NCBI GenBank assembly: GCA_029532625.1
Contig: JARFXM010000010.1
Location: 2,046,001 to 2,110,000, forward strand
Source: Lomentospora prolificans
Taxonomy: Eukaryota > Ascomycota > Sordariomycetes > Microascales > Microascaceae
Reading direction: 5' to 3'
DNA: 64,000 bases
Shown: positions 24,001 to 36,158 of the stretch, piece by piece
How positions within the stretch are numbered: the stretch's first letter is position 1
How the letters are laid out: each line of letters opens with the position of its first letter
The notes under the pieces: generated by a model
Told to the model about the DNA's origin: nothing
Seen by the model: only the letters and a program-made list of their open reading frames with translations
The model's database searches: none
Program-made: the position numbers and the translations under genes

Positions 24001-26092
24001 GCCTCGGGGGAAAATGGGTAAAAGCAGACACATTTTGTTGTTTCCACCAGAGTTCCGGGTTATTCAACGACAAAAGCCCGGCCGCTCGATCCCCTGTTTT
24101 TAATTCGCAAGGTCTTGTCTCTCCCTCCCTTTCTAGCGTATACACCCATAGAGCATACCCTCTCTCAGTCGAGGCGGGTACATTCTTCCCAGGGAAAAGG
24201 AGAGTGTGTTTGGCCAGAGCTGCAAGAGCCGGGGGGTGGGAGGACGTACGCGATGAGAGCGAAGGGATGGATATCCCAGGCAAAGAGACGCAAGATTCTT
24301 TTTCGCCTCCGTGACCTTTTTGGGGTTTCCCTCTCGCGTTTGGTACCTGACAGGATTCAAAGCTCGCCAAAGCACGATCGTTTAAAACTGAAAGCGGCAG
24401 GCACCCTTTTATCCCAAGGAGGCTTTCGAGAGAGGCGCTCGCTTCCTTTCGAGAGCAAAGACCGGATCGGCTACTAAGACGAAGAGCGGATGTAAGGCTG
24501 CCACTACCCTGTACGGCTTGGCCGTTTTGCCTCGAGCTTAAGGTGACGTAGACTTTAGCGGGCTGTCAAAAAGAAAGATGCTCTCTTGGTGATACCACCC
24601 ACACGTCGATCCGAACGTGTTCCTCGAACCCCTGAGAGAATCGAGACACGGCAGACCAAGGCCAAATTTGCTCGTAACTGGGCTTCGCAACCCTAGAATA
24701 GGCTCCGGGCACTATGAGAAAGACGCATCCCGCTCGTTGATGAGCTGATGGAACCGTGGATGCATGCACCATCATCGGTTCGTACGCCCATGTTCTTGTA
24801 GTGTTGATCTGTAAATCACCTGTATCCCCCGTCTCCTTGCATCAAATATCAGACCTCCTGCAAGTCTAACCCAAAGTCGTGTTTTCCTATTGCCTTTACA
24901 CACGTTTCCATCCACATTTTGTTTTTTCATCTCGCTGCTCCCCCTTCCATACAAGGGTCTAACGGCACGGCGCAAATTCCCAAGTCAAAACCTGTGGATG
25001 AATTTGACTGAAGCAAACGTGGCTATTAGCCGGTGCTTTATCCACCATCCCTGCTTTTCGCCCTCTGGCGCGATCCCGCATGCCCGGGCCACCCCCTTGT
25101 TTGGGAACTTTGTCGTGCAAAGTGTTTAGACTTAACTTGCATCCCCGATGTAACCCCGAAGGGTTTCTTTCCCTTCTATTTGGTGGATCTCGGTGGGCTC
25201 TGGAAGAAAACCAACAGCGACGGTAGTATAAAGTCTGTGGTTAGGTGATACGCAGGGGCCAGAATGAAAACGGCCATGGGCAAAGGTGGTCGGCCCAAAG
25301 TGGCCACCTAGGTCAAGGAGTACGCGAGCCAAAGCAGAAACAGCGCAAGTAGAGCGGGCTTGGAAAAAGGTTTCTGAGTGAACGGCAGCTTCTTTCCATT
25401 TCGAGCGTTGGTTCCGCTACCCCGACCGTCTCACATGGCTTCGATGTCGTCCTGCCCGGAGCTTTAGAAACTCCCCCAATGGAGTAGGGTGGGGCCAATC
25501 CAGTGCCGATCCGGGACCCCTTTCCGGCCGTGTCGCTGGCGCTTCCATTTTAAAGGGAACTGGACGTTTATAACCATGGGCTACTAGATTCGAGAGAGAG
25601 AGTAGAGCAAGAAGAGAGGAAGGTTAAAGGCTTTCGTCGTTTTGGGTTGCGACGCAGGTTGTCGAGAGCCTGTCCTGTCCAGCCACGAGGATCTGACCCC
25701 CCCTTCTTCTTCTCTCTCTGGCCATGCTGTCGCGTTGAGCCGGTGGAAAGGCGTAATTTTGGATATAATCTGGAGTTGACGCGCCCGGACGACTCCCAGC
25801 TTTTGGTGCGACCAGCCGTCGCAGAATGCCCTTCCAACCCCGGCACTTACATCCTCGACTCGGCAAGGGCCGACTGGAGCCCTCTTCCTGTAACTCTCCC
25901 TTGAAGAGATGGGGAGGTAAACTGGATGAAGATAGGGCGAAGATGGGGTGAGACTAGATGCCGAGACAAAATATGAGTTGACGAGTCTAGGGAAGTGGCT
26001 TCGGATGACGGGGCGCTGAAGCGAAGGACGGTGCGTCCAGGAGACTTCGCTTCTTCCTCGCTTGCCCAAAGGCTTGTTTGACCTTGGGTACA
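15093..26092. other. 11-kb gene desert
   Basis: The first about 600 bp probably include the 5' leader of the transcription factor gene. From there to the ankyrin gene I see no reading frame with family-like content, no tRNA or rRNA, and no terminal repeats of a transposon. Homopolymer or simple tracts occur at 19079-19096 (A), 21712-21734 (12 T followed by 11 A) and 22864-22900 (T-rich). A 372-codon frame without an early ATG lies at 23252-24370 on the - strand and is judged accidental. Base composition looks balanced, not strongly AT-rich, so heavy RIP mutation is not obvious by eye. Confidence 0.5.
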
Positions 26093-28386
26093 TCATCGCT
26101 TATACTTCCATCGGTCGATGACATCTGCCACTTTCTTGTACCCCTTTTGCCTCGCTATACCAGCCGGAGTTCCCTGTCTATATCTTGACCCCGCCTTGAA
26201 GTCATCCAGCGAGTCGTACACGACGTTAGCGTGTAGAGACCTCGCACCAGCTTGCAGCAGAACCTTCACAGCAGCCAAACGCCCCTGGCTTCCGGCGTGA
26301 TGCAGAGCCGTCGCTCCATAGTGATCGCGGTGATTGACATTGATACCAAGATCGAGGAGATACTTGAGGACGGGGACGTGGGAAGTGGCGACGAAGAGGA
26401 CGGTCTCACCCGCAAGCGATCTCGCTTCCGTGCTCGCGGCGCTCCTGACGAGGGTCTTGACGGTCGGAAGATTGCCCGCTCGCACAGCCGAGAAGAGAGG
26501 GGTGTACCCTGGCCAGACCTTAGATTCGAGGTTGGCGCCCGCATCCGCCATGAGGCGGAGAATATCGTTGAGCCCGAACTCAGCAGCGACATGTAGAGGT
26601 GTCGATTCGTTGCCATCGTCGTCGATAAGAAGGGCTGTCGTATCTGCGCCAGCGTTGATGAGGGTATGGGCGATCATTTTGTTACAGGTTTCTACGGCGA
26701 TGGAGAGCATGGTCTCTTTCGGGTTGATCCGGTGGTTGATATCGGCACCTACGTCAATGAGGAAATCGATGGCTTCTTGGTTTCGTAGCTTCACTGCGAT
26801 CCAAAGGGGAGTTTCGCCGTCCGTAGTCTCGGGATCTATTTCTGATCCTGCGGCTACGAGTTGGCGTAGCATGTCTACCCTGTTTCTATGGGCTGCCATG
26901 TGGATAGGGTAGTAACCTCGTGAACTCGCTACGTTTACAGAGGCTCCTAGACCAAGGAGTTGATCGGTAAGGGAGACATGTTCGGCCGAGATGGCAGATA
27001 GAAGAGGGAAGTTGCCGTTTGGGCTTTTGTTGTTAATATCGGCGCCCGCGTTTATCAAGCTGTGGGCAATGTCGAAACAAGCCATGGTGATGGCAAAGGT
27101 TAACGGAGTATGATCAAGGTATTCCTCCTCTAGGTTTGCTTCCCATTCAATCAACAGATCGCATAATGACTGGTCGCGCTCTTGAATGGCAAGATGCAAG
27201 ATAGGTTTGTCACCCGGAAGCTTCGTTTCCAAATCTGCACCATACTCGAGGAGTTGTCTTGCGGAGGTGTAGTGACCTTTGGAAACAGCGGTGGCGAGAG
27301 GCGTGAATCCTTCCTTGTCCCTTGCGTTGACGTCGGCACCGGCGAGTATGAGAACACCGATGCTATCGTCATCTCGATCCAACAACGCGGCGTGATGGAG
27401 CGCTGACGCTCCGTTGTAGTCGACCGCATCGATCTTTGCACCTACCTCAAGCATTGACGCCGCAAATTTTCCCGAGAATTGGCGCAGGAGGCCCTTGCTG
27501 AGCGCTGCTCGCCCGTAGTCGTCTTCGTCAGGTGTGTTGACCTTGGCGCCTCCAGCTGCTAAAGCAGTTGCAATCTCTTCGTCGCCGAGGTTGATGGCTC
27601 TATGCAGAGGTAATACGGTTGAGCCGGCCTTCCGTAGGTTAGGATCAGCGCCTTGCTGCAATAGCTCCACGACAGCGCTGCACTTTCTCTTGTCAATGGC
27701 TAGGTGAAGCAACTGACATAGTTGCCGTTCTCGCCTTGACACGAGCGACAGCGCTTTGCTAGACGCCCGGGTCGGGGGTCGCGTCCCCGCCACTGATCCA
27801 AGGTGGCTCTCAAGGTCATGCCTTATTATCGATAAGGTTGACATTCCCTTGACACTGAGAGCAGTGGTATTGGCATCACTATGAGAGAGGTTAGTATTAG
27901 TTCGCTCAGGTTCGGTCCCATAAATACTTGCGTTATTGAATAGTTCAACAACGCCGTTAACGACGCCCTAATGGCCTTTAGACTCCCAAGCGCTTTCTTG
28001 ATAGTGGGCTCATTATAGATAATGACGAGCTGGTTCGCCTCGCCCTCCGAGTAAGGTATCCGGTCAATCAAACCTTGAATTTGAGTCAACAAGTTAGACA
28101 ATGGCCATACGAGCTCCTCGATGCCGGGGACAGCTCGTGGAACACGCCCTGCCTCTTCAAGGACACTAGCTATTAGGATACATTCTTTCGACACCGCTGC
28201 TAAAGTGACTGGCGCAGAGTTGAGAGTTGAGGCAAGTGTTTTCACACTTTTGGAAACCAATTGTGCCTTGTTTTCGAGTTTGGCGAGACCCCTTGATCGG
28301 ATAGGCTCCGGGGCCCCGATAATGGCCAGGGTCTCGTGGCGGGGTGATGAGGCCGAGGCGTCATCACTCAATGACATTGCGCTCAT
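26093..28386 (-). CDS. Ankyrin-repeat protein with N-terminal helical (PigL_N-like) region
   Basis: The large exon (about 27844-26093 and somewhat upstream) encodes roughly 16 ankyrin repeats, with clear units such as GFTPLATAVSKGHYTSARQL, GETPLWIAVKLRNQEAIDFL and ESTPLHVAAEFGLNDILRLM, ending ..VADVIDRWKYKR. Upstream, 28386 to about 27930 encodes a separate helical segment (TLAAVSKECILIASVLEEAG, LKAIRASLTALLNYSI) resembling the N-terminal domain found in many fungal ankyrin and NACHT proteins. The ATG at 28386 gives MSAMSLSDDASASS. An intron lies between the parts: donor GTATTT, branch CTAATACTAAC, acceptor CATAG. That pair puts the exons out of phase. An acceptor 36 nt further (TCAAG before GGA ATG TCA) or a different donor restores the frame. 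The ankyrin part could also start by itself at the ATG at 27844. Ligand and role unknown. Confidence 0.75.
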
Positions 28387-30114
28387 CGAAGACAACAGCG
28401 GTGGACGTTGAGCCGAGCGAAAGAGAGGTAGCCTCCAGAAGAAGCTTCCGCATGGAGATTATTTCTGGCTGGCATATACTGAGACAATGGGAGACAGGAG
28501 GTGGGAGGACTCGTCATATTGTATTTTGGGGCAAAGAGGGCGACTGAAGGGGCAGGCAAGTGTGGCAGTGACAAGTGGACAAGGATTTAGCGGGAGATCC
28601 AATGGACCATAGTCCCATTAGAAGTCCCAGCACGTTCCAGGACCGAATAGGTCCAGGTCTAAGGGGTGAGGTCGGACGCAGCTACAACAAACAGACTATT
28701 GAGAAACCCCGTGTGGCGTCTGAGGCGACAGCGAATGGGCAGGTTGCCGGTGGACATGCAAGCCAATTGTAGCTCGTCTTGGGAGACAGGTTATGCCCGA
28801 AGGAGGAACGAGCGCGCAAGTAGCATCATCCCCCGTTGGCGGAGTCTTCGAGGTGACAAACAACGAGAGCCGGCTTCGGGGCTTCTACTAACCGTGGAAC
28901 TTCCACGAGATTATGTCCTTAACCTGATATGGTCCTGGTTCAGGAACTGGTTTCTGACCTGAAAGGAGGCGGACGCAGCGAAAACAAGAGTAAAAAATCG
29001 TCACCCATCCCGCATCGCTCTCGAGTTGCCGGCAGGCAGCGCCTCGTGGCGCCATGCCACTCTCCCTTTCCTTTCCTTTTACCCTATTCCGCTCGCTCGA
29101 GCTGGACGTTTCTTCCTGCTCAGCGCAACCAAGGGTCTTGGCTTGGCCAAAGAGGACCTGCGAGAAGTGTCACGGCGCCAGCCGGATAGGGGATACCCCT
29201 GCCGCATACTAGCGGACCTGGCCGGGATGGTAGGTTTAACCAGGGCTAGCGTCCGGTGGGTGATCAAAGCTTTCTGAGAGTTCCTTCTTTGAGCATTATG
29301 GTTACGAGGGTAACGAAGAGACCTATCCTCGAGTGGTGCCTTGCGTCGTGTCCGAGGCTTGGTCAGGTTGCAATAGCCCAGAGCCCCTGAAAAACGCTTT
29401 TGGCGAAGAGTTCCGTCATTGATCAGTCACATTTAGAGGTTGCCTGTTGTGTTGCATCGCCGACTGGGGTGCCTTTTGGGGAATACCATCAGATTGAAGC
29501 ATGCGCCAATTTGTTTCTTCGCACTACAAGCAATATAGTGGAAGGGCGAATAATCTTCACTATTCTAGCGGCTAGTTTCTCTCCACACATCCAACCATGC
29601 AGCCTGCTGTCGTCGAGCGTGAACTTGTGGTCATTGTAGATGCATAGGCATGAACGATTGATTTCCACTGCACTAAGACATCTCTAGCAACAACTGGCCA
29701 GCGTCATTTGCACTGTTGGCTTACCTAATGACAGAACCGCTCGATGGTTCCAGCACCAAGGTGGCGGGCTTGGCGGGTCATCGGCTCATGACAGCCTGCT
29801 CTGCTGATGGGAAAATGTTTCCCTGCCAGTTTTCACTCGAAACGTATCATATCTCTATTTCTTGTAATATTTGGCTTGGTGCAATTTTCGCACATCATTG
29901 CTTTCGTCCAAGTAGTTTGGACCATCTTCATTTGTAGGCCCCGCATTTCCTAATTCGATATCCATACCTTACCTCTCACCATACGAGAGCTGCGATCGCA
30001 ATCACGGTGGCGTGGTCTCTCTGGTCCAGCTCAAAGCCAGCGGCCCAAGTGGACGCTACGGCTCCCTCTTCATCCCCTAAACCGAGTCTTGTCGACCAGC
30101 CAGCTTTTCTTACG
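28387..30114. other. Intergenic, divergent promoters
   Basis: 1.7 kb between the ankyrin gene (-) and MIX23 (+). I see nothing I can support as a gene, RNA or repeat. Confidence 0.6.
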
Positions 30115-30810
30115 ATGAGCCAACGAGACGCTCCGCAGCTGACTCCTCAGCTCTGCTTCTCGTCCGCAACCTTGAGAGGTATGGTTATCTCAGGTCTTGA
30201 GCTTGCAACACCCATCAGATCAGTCTACGGTGCAGTGCCTGATGAATTCTCGCCTAACCTTCTTCCGTATCTCATGTTAGACTTCTTGCGCCTCTCTCGT
30301 TCGTCGCTTGATGACTCAATATCGCAGCAGCTTAATGCGCTCGTGCGACCGTCCCGCCAAGGCTTTGATCCCCAATCGACCGATCGGCTCGGACCAAGGT
30401 CCATGACCCATACGATTGAATCCCAGGCGTGCTCGTCTTTCAAGGACAAGATACTATTCCCAACATGGCATGCGCGGACAGAAGTTTTAAACTATTGCGC
30501 AATAGTCGCCACGAGCCCCGATCCCGACGATCCTGATACGCCGCTCCGTGAGGCAGAGTCGGAGAAGGACAGGCAAAGAATAGTGGACGAACGTCTAGAT
30601 CCATACTCGGGTCGCTTTTTCCCGAGAGAGCCGCGCACTGAGGTCCTCGCAAACCTCCTTCGGCAAGAAAGATCTATAGAAAACATTGTAAGGATGCGAA
30701 CGTGGAGCACCATACAGGAACGGTGTGGACAGAGCCCAGATAGCTGGGAACTCGCTTTCGAGGCATGGTCGAAGAACATGAAGCAAAACAATACTCCCCC
30801 CAACATGTAG
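30115..30810 (+). CDS. MIX23: MIX23/Cid2 family protein (CCDC58-like mitochondrial intermembrane-space protein)
   Basis: Two exons (30115-30178 and 30281-30810) give 197 aa. The intron 30179-30280 is 102 bp, in frame and free of stops. Splicing joins ATLR to DFLRLSRSSLDD, which restores the family core; the intron-retaining version would interrupt it. Conserved points: LCF near the start, RSSLDDSISQQLNAL, the cysteines in QACSSFKDKI and VLNYCAIV, LREAESEKDRQ, and the end pattern SIENIVRMRTWSTIQERC. The family was first named caffeine-induced death protein 2 (S. pombe) and later MIX23 in yeast, a disulphide-containing protein of the mitochondrial intermembrane space linked to import. The ATG chosen gives MSQRDAPQLTPQ. 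The frame extends upstream without an ATG. Confidence 0.88.
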   Translation: MSQRDAPQLTPQLCFSSATLRGMVISGLELATPIRSVYGAVPDEFSPNLLPYLMLDFLRLSRSSLDDSISQQLNALVRPSRQGFDPQSTDRLGPRSMTHTIESQACSSFKDKILFPTWHARTEVLNYCAIVATSPDPDDPDTPLREAESEKDRQRIVDERLDPYSGRFFPREPRTEVLANLLRQERSIENIVRMRTWSTIQERCGQSPDSWELAFEAWSKNMKQNNTPPNM

Positions 30811-31759
30811 GAGACGACTGCGTTGACCGAAGGATTCCAGGCTGAAGGACCTTCGAATTGTACCATCACGTTGTCATGAATAATGTACACTAAAATTTTA
30901 AATAGCCCCGATAATATTTAGATCCCGCTATATATACATGAATAAGTTCTGTTGTCGTAGAGAAGCTTAACGAGGCCCATTGCAAGACACGCGATGGAAT
31001 TAAACTCTGTGAATCACACAGACGATCAAAGTATCCCTTTGGATGGCCTCGACGGGGTCAGGACATCACTCTGCCTGGTGTGAATTCAATTAACACCGGG
31101 TCACAATTGAATTGGTACGGATTGGGCTGCGTTAGCGGTACTTTTCCGGCGTGCATATATAGTTTTTCGAGTGGCACTGAGGTGTCAATTTTGCCGACGG
31201 CTGCTCCTGCGATTGGTGCAGCTTTGCCGATCCACACCACCTTTGCTCTTTCTCTTGGTCCGCAGCCTCGAGCTTCTCTCCAAATCCCTAGAGCCAGATA
31301 TAATTTCTCAGGAGCATTTCCGTGACCCTCGTCAACCTCTCCACCTCAATCACCTAACGTATCCGATCTCCCCTAATACCTTGACGCTGTCCGGGTCCTA
31401 GAGGTGCCAATCCCTCTAACGTGAGTCTTTTTCTCCCTTCCATGGCCCGCTGATCCCTGCACGCCCTCATCGTTACCAACCCCTCCGTCCTACCCCTCGA
31501 CGTCGCGTGCCCTGATCCGATCCCATTGCGCCTTCTAGACTGAGGCTTTCGCTTCTATGGAATCGGATAGACACCGGCTGCACAATACATGGGCTGCGTA
31601 GACTAACAGATTGACGTCTTCAACAGGCTGTATACTCGAGGCGCACGACTCCTCCGATCGTACTCCGACCTAGGGTCCTCTGTCTCCATCTATCAGTAAC
31701 AAGGATCCATTTACCCTATTTTAAACAGACCTTGGAACCTCTTCACATATCTCGACGCC
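30811..31759. other. Intergenic
   Basis: 949 bp between two + strand genes; the right part is pyrimidine-rich and should be the promoter and leader of NAT1. Nothing else seen. Confidence 0.6.
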
Positions 31760-34361
31760 ATGCCGCAGCCCTTAAATGCGAAAGAGGCCTCCCTCTTTCG
31801 CCAAGTCATCCGCAACTATGAGGATAAACAGTACAAGCGTGGTATCAAAACGGCCGATCTCATTCTCAAGAAGGTGCCTAGACATGGAGATACCATGGCC
31901 ATGAAGGCGCTCATCATGAATGCCCAGGGAAAGACCGATGACGCCTTTGCGCTGGCCAAGGAAGCCCTGACGGTCGACATGAAGTCGCATATCTGCTGGC
32001 ACGTCTACGGTTTACTTTACCGCTCCGTTAAGAACTTTGAAGAAGCTATTAAGGCCTATAAATTTGCCCTTAAGCTTGATCCCGATAACAGCCAGATCCA
32101 GCGTGATCTTGCCATCCTCCAGATCCAGATGAGGGACTACCAGGGGCACATCCAGAGCCGCTTCACCATGCTTCAGGCGCGGCCCAAATTCCGTCAAGTT
32201 TGGACAGCCCTTGCCGTCGCCCACCACCTTGCCGGTGACCTTGCTGAAGCTGAGCGAGTACTCACAACTTATGAAGAGACCCTTAAAACTACGCCCTCCC
32301 GTTTGGACTTTGAGAACTCTGAAGCCGTCATGTACAAGAACTCTCTCATCGCAGAGCAAGGCGACTACAAACGTGCATTAGAGCATCTCGAGACTGCGGC
32401 TAAGCAGAACCTTGACCGGTTAGCCTTTTTAGAGAGGCGCGCTGAATATTTGGCTAAGCTCGAGAGACACGAGGAGGCTGCTACGGCCTACCGCGCTCTG
32501 ATCGAGAGGAACCCCGAACACCCCGAATATTATGAGGGCCTCATGTCTGTCGTTGGAGTTGCCAAGGATGACACTCCTGCACGCAAAGCCATTTTTGATG
32601 AATATGCGGCCAAGTTCCCTAGGAGTGATGCCGCCAAACGATTGCCCCTTGATTTCCTTGAGGGTGAGATATACCTCCGAGCCCCAAACCAGCTAACGAC
32701 AGCCTTCTAACCTGTGGGAAATATAGGTGACGAATTCGTCGACGCCGCGAGGACCTACTTGGCTTTCATGCTAGACAAGGGGATTCCTTCTACATTTGCT
32801 AACCTCAAACACCTATACTCCAATTCCTTCAAGAAGGAGACCCTTCTCAAGCTCGTATCCGAGTACACCAAGTCTAAAGCGAAGGATGACGTGAAGAGTG
32901 ACGAGAAGGGCGATGAGTCCAAGGGAGAAACGGCTGGCTTATACTATCTCGCCCAGCACTACAACTACCACCTAAGCAGAGACTTGACTCAGGCCATGGA
33001 GTACATTGACCGCGCCATTGAGAGGATACCCGACAGCGTTGACTTCCATATGACCAAAGCGAGGATATATAAGCACATTGGAGACCTTGTCAAGGCCGCT
33101 GAGGTCATGGACAAGGCCAGGTCACTGGATACCAAGGACCGCTACATCAATACCAAGGCTGCTAAGTATCAGCTTCGTAATGATGAAAACGAGAAGGCCC
33201 TCAAGACCATGGGATTATTTACGCGGGCTGATACGCCCGGGGGTCCCATTAGCGATCTTCTTGATATGCAGTGTATGTGGTTCCTTACTGAAGATGGTGA
33301 GGCGTTTGCGCGACGAGGCGACATCGGCATGGCCCTGAAGCGGTTCCACCAGATTTTCAACATTTTTGAAGTATGGCATGACGACCAATTTGATTTCCAC
33401 AGCTTTTACCTGAGGAAAGGCCAGGTAAGGGCCTATGTGGACATGATTCGATGGGAGGATAGGGTCTACGAGCACCCATTCTACACAAGAGCAGCACTAG
33501 ACGCCGTCAAGGTATACCTCAACATGCACGACAAGCCCTCGGCCAACGGTGTCAATGGAGCCGATGGCGCCAACGGGGACGACGATGCGGAAAGGAAGAA
33601 GGCCGCCCGGAAGGCGAGAAAAGAGCAGCAGCGCCTAGAAAGGGAGATTGCGGAGCAGGCTACTAAACGGGATCCCAACAAGCCCAAGCCGGCGGGCACC
33701 GACAGCAAGAAGGTAGACGAAGACCCACACGGTCTCAAACTTGCTGCGACGACGGAGCCTCTTAAGGAGGCAACCAAGTTCCTTGTGCCGCTTTTGCAGT
33801 ACACACCGAAGAGGCTGGATGCTCAGCTTGCTGGTTTCGATGTTTATATCCGTCGTAGTACGTATTATTATCCACCACCCGAGACAATTGGCTTGCTAAC
33901 TATGACCTATAGAGAAGTACCTTCTTGCCCTGCAGTGCCTCAACTCCGCGATTGCTCTTGATAGCTCAAATCCCAAGGTTCACGAGAGGATTATTGAGTT
34001 CCGCCATGTCGTTAAGCCAGAGCTCGCCTCGCTTCCCCCGAAGGTTGTAGAGGTCATCAAGAGCGAGTTCAACGCAGGCAGTGACTCGGGAGATCTCAAC
34101 AAGGTCAACGAGCAGTTCCTCGCTGCAAACAAAGATAGCGCCAGCCATGTCCTCTCCGCCGTGCGCGTACAAAGACTCTTAGGCAGCGCGGATAAGGGCG
34201 CGTGCGAGAAGAAGCTGTTGGACATAATCAAGATGAAGGAGGCAAACCCGGCAGTAGTGGAAGAGACCCTGGAGACGCTTAAGGCGTGGAAGAGCGGTGA
34301 GATTGCGACATTCAAGAAAGCGGCCAGCGAGAGGTGGCCCCAGGTCTCGAGGTTTGCGTAG
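31760..34361 (+). CDS. NAT1: N-terminal acetyltransferase NatA auxiliary subunit (Naa15/Nat1)
   Basis: Scaffold and ribosome anchor of the NatA complex, which acetylates Ser, Ala, Thr, Gly, Val and Cys N-termini co-translationally with the catalytic subunit Ard1/Naa10. Three exons (31760-32663, 32727-33857, 33913-34361) give 827 aa, the usual length. Introns of 63 and 55 bp are GT-AG; the joins read FLEG-DEFVD and IRRK-KYLLAL. The protein opens MPQPLNAKEASLFRQVIRNY, then shows TPR arrays (for example AIKAYKFALKLDPDNSQIQR, AYRALIERNPEHPEYYEGLM), a charged Lys/Glu-rich linker (about residues 590-650) and the C-terminal VQRLLGSADKGACEKKLLDI region. Family identity is clear from end to end. Confidence 0.96.
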
Positions 34362-36158
34362 ATGGGTGAGAACAGAGAGGAGTAAGAGTCTAGACATGAA
34401 GAGAACATCAAAAAACTAGGGCGTAGGGCGGTACCGCATGTACTGGAGTTCGTTGTTGATGGCCGTTATCGATACATTTTTAGATAGCATGTTTAGGTCT
34501 GATTCATCGTTCTTGGAACATGGCGAGGATGCCAGGGGTGGATGGGACAAGAATCTTAGGAGCAAAATTCGAAGCAAAAGTTGTGCTACAAAACAAAATA
34601 AAACTGAAAACCCAAGGATGATGCACCTCCATCTTCGAGGACATTGTAAGAGAAAAAGCTATGTAGAGTACGCCGCCTGTGACAGATGGAGTCTAACATC
34701 CTCCAGGAGGACAGCCAGTCAACGGGGATATTTGCTGCGCTTCCTGGAGGATGAGACAATCTGACTTACATGAATGACCAAACCAAGACTGGGACGTGCG
34801 TTCGTATTCTAGAGCTATGATAAAAGCTGCTTACGGGTAAGAGCACGGATCTGGAGAGTCTGTAACTCAGGTTGTGGGGATCAAGTGCGATGGCGGGGAG
34901 AACATTGAAGCTTCCGGGCCTTCCGTTGACTGCCAGGGTCAGCGGCGGGTGGGAATGAGCAAAGCCAGCCACTGTGGATTGGTGGGTGAATGGGTGGGCA
35001 ACGAGTGATAGAGGGGACCAGGACTTCTCGGTATCAATCAATTGATGTTTCATGCTAACTCTGGATCACATATGTCCATTGTTTTGTGCACAACGAAATG
35101 GGGTCTTGGAGCCCGAGGGGTTTCCGGCCCTCTTGGGGAAGACGGAAGGCGGAAGACGGGTGATACTCCCTGACTTGGTAATGGTGGGATGGATTGTTTG
35201 TGTCGAGCAACACCACCTTCAACCCAGTGTGTCTAGTGCACAAGAGAATCCTCGTCTTCAGCATGAAGAGATGGTGACGATGGATGGATACGCTCAATCT
35301 CATACTATGGATACGTACCGAGTACAGTCGAGCCTTCCTAATGCTCTTAGTGCTGCTGTGCTTTCGTTTCGTATTGGGAAGGGAACATTGGTTTCGGTGG
35401 CTGACGTTGCTAACGAGAATATTGAAAAGGGTAATAGTCCAACTGGTATGGTAGTATGGCGCGGCGCACATGGCCTGGCCCAAGTCTCGCTGACTCGCTC
35501 TTGCCTCGGCCGGATATCCAGTGCCAGCGTAGTCGTCTTCGGGAAAATCACGCCCACCACCAACGTTCCCACCAAACCATCCCTGATGCGTATTGCGCCA
35601 ACGAGTTCCCCTGGCTCAACTCTGCTTGTCACTATTCTTCAATCCTGGTTTTTAGCTCTATGTTGCTTTCCTCTCCACCACACTACTTACACCTCACCAA
35701 TCTCAAATCACATCCCGCATCCCACCACACACCGTTGCTAAGGCCATCTGACCTGGGCAAGTTGATTCCCCAAACCTCTTTTTATCACACGGCGGTTTTG
35801 CATCATCATATCTCTCTTCTGGCTTGCCCCTTGCCCATATTTTGCATTATCCTTTCCTTTTCCCACTAACTTTTCTCTTGCCTTTTTTTTTTTTTTTTTT
35901 ACCTATTTAGTAATCCACCACCATATATCCCCCTCCCCCCCTTGTTGCCGAATTATTATCCCACCTTGCCGACTAGAACTCTGCACTCGATTTGACTCGG
36001 TTGAGCCCTGGCCCGGCTCTGCTCCGCCCCTTGCATTTCATGTGATTGCCGCCAGCAGCTTGGTCTGGGCTTCGCAGCGCAGCTCTCTTTGCTTCGCCGA
36101 AGACGTCGCAATACGTAGAATACTCCGGCGGCGACCTGATACCGCACTTTGGCCCCCG
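34362..36158. other. Intergenic
   Basis: 1.8 kb between two + strand genes. It holds a T run at 35883-35900 and a C-rich stretch just upstream of LCB4. An open frame at 35052-35741 lacks any family signature. No RNA gene recognised. Confidence 0.55.

Noticed and set aside
23252..24370. 372-codon open frame on the - strand in the desert
   Set aside because: It has no ATG near its start, no family-like segments and a low-complexity, Ser/Pro-rich reading; open frames of similar quality occur on the other strand. Most likely accidental.
35052..35741. 229-codon ATG frame between NAT1 and LCB4
   Set aside because: No domain or composition typical of a protein, and a competing frame on the other strand. 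Not listed as a gene, though transcript data could change this.
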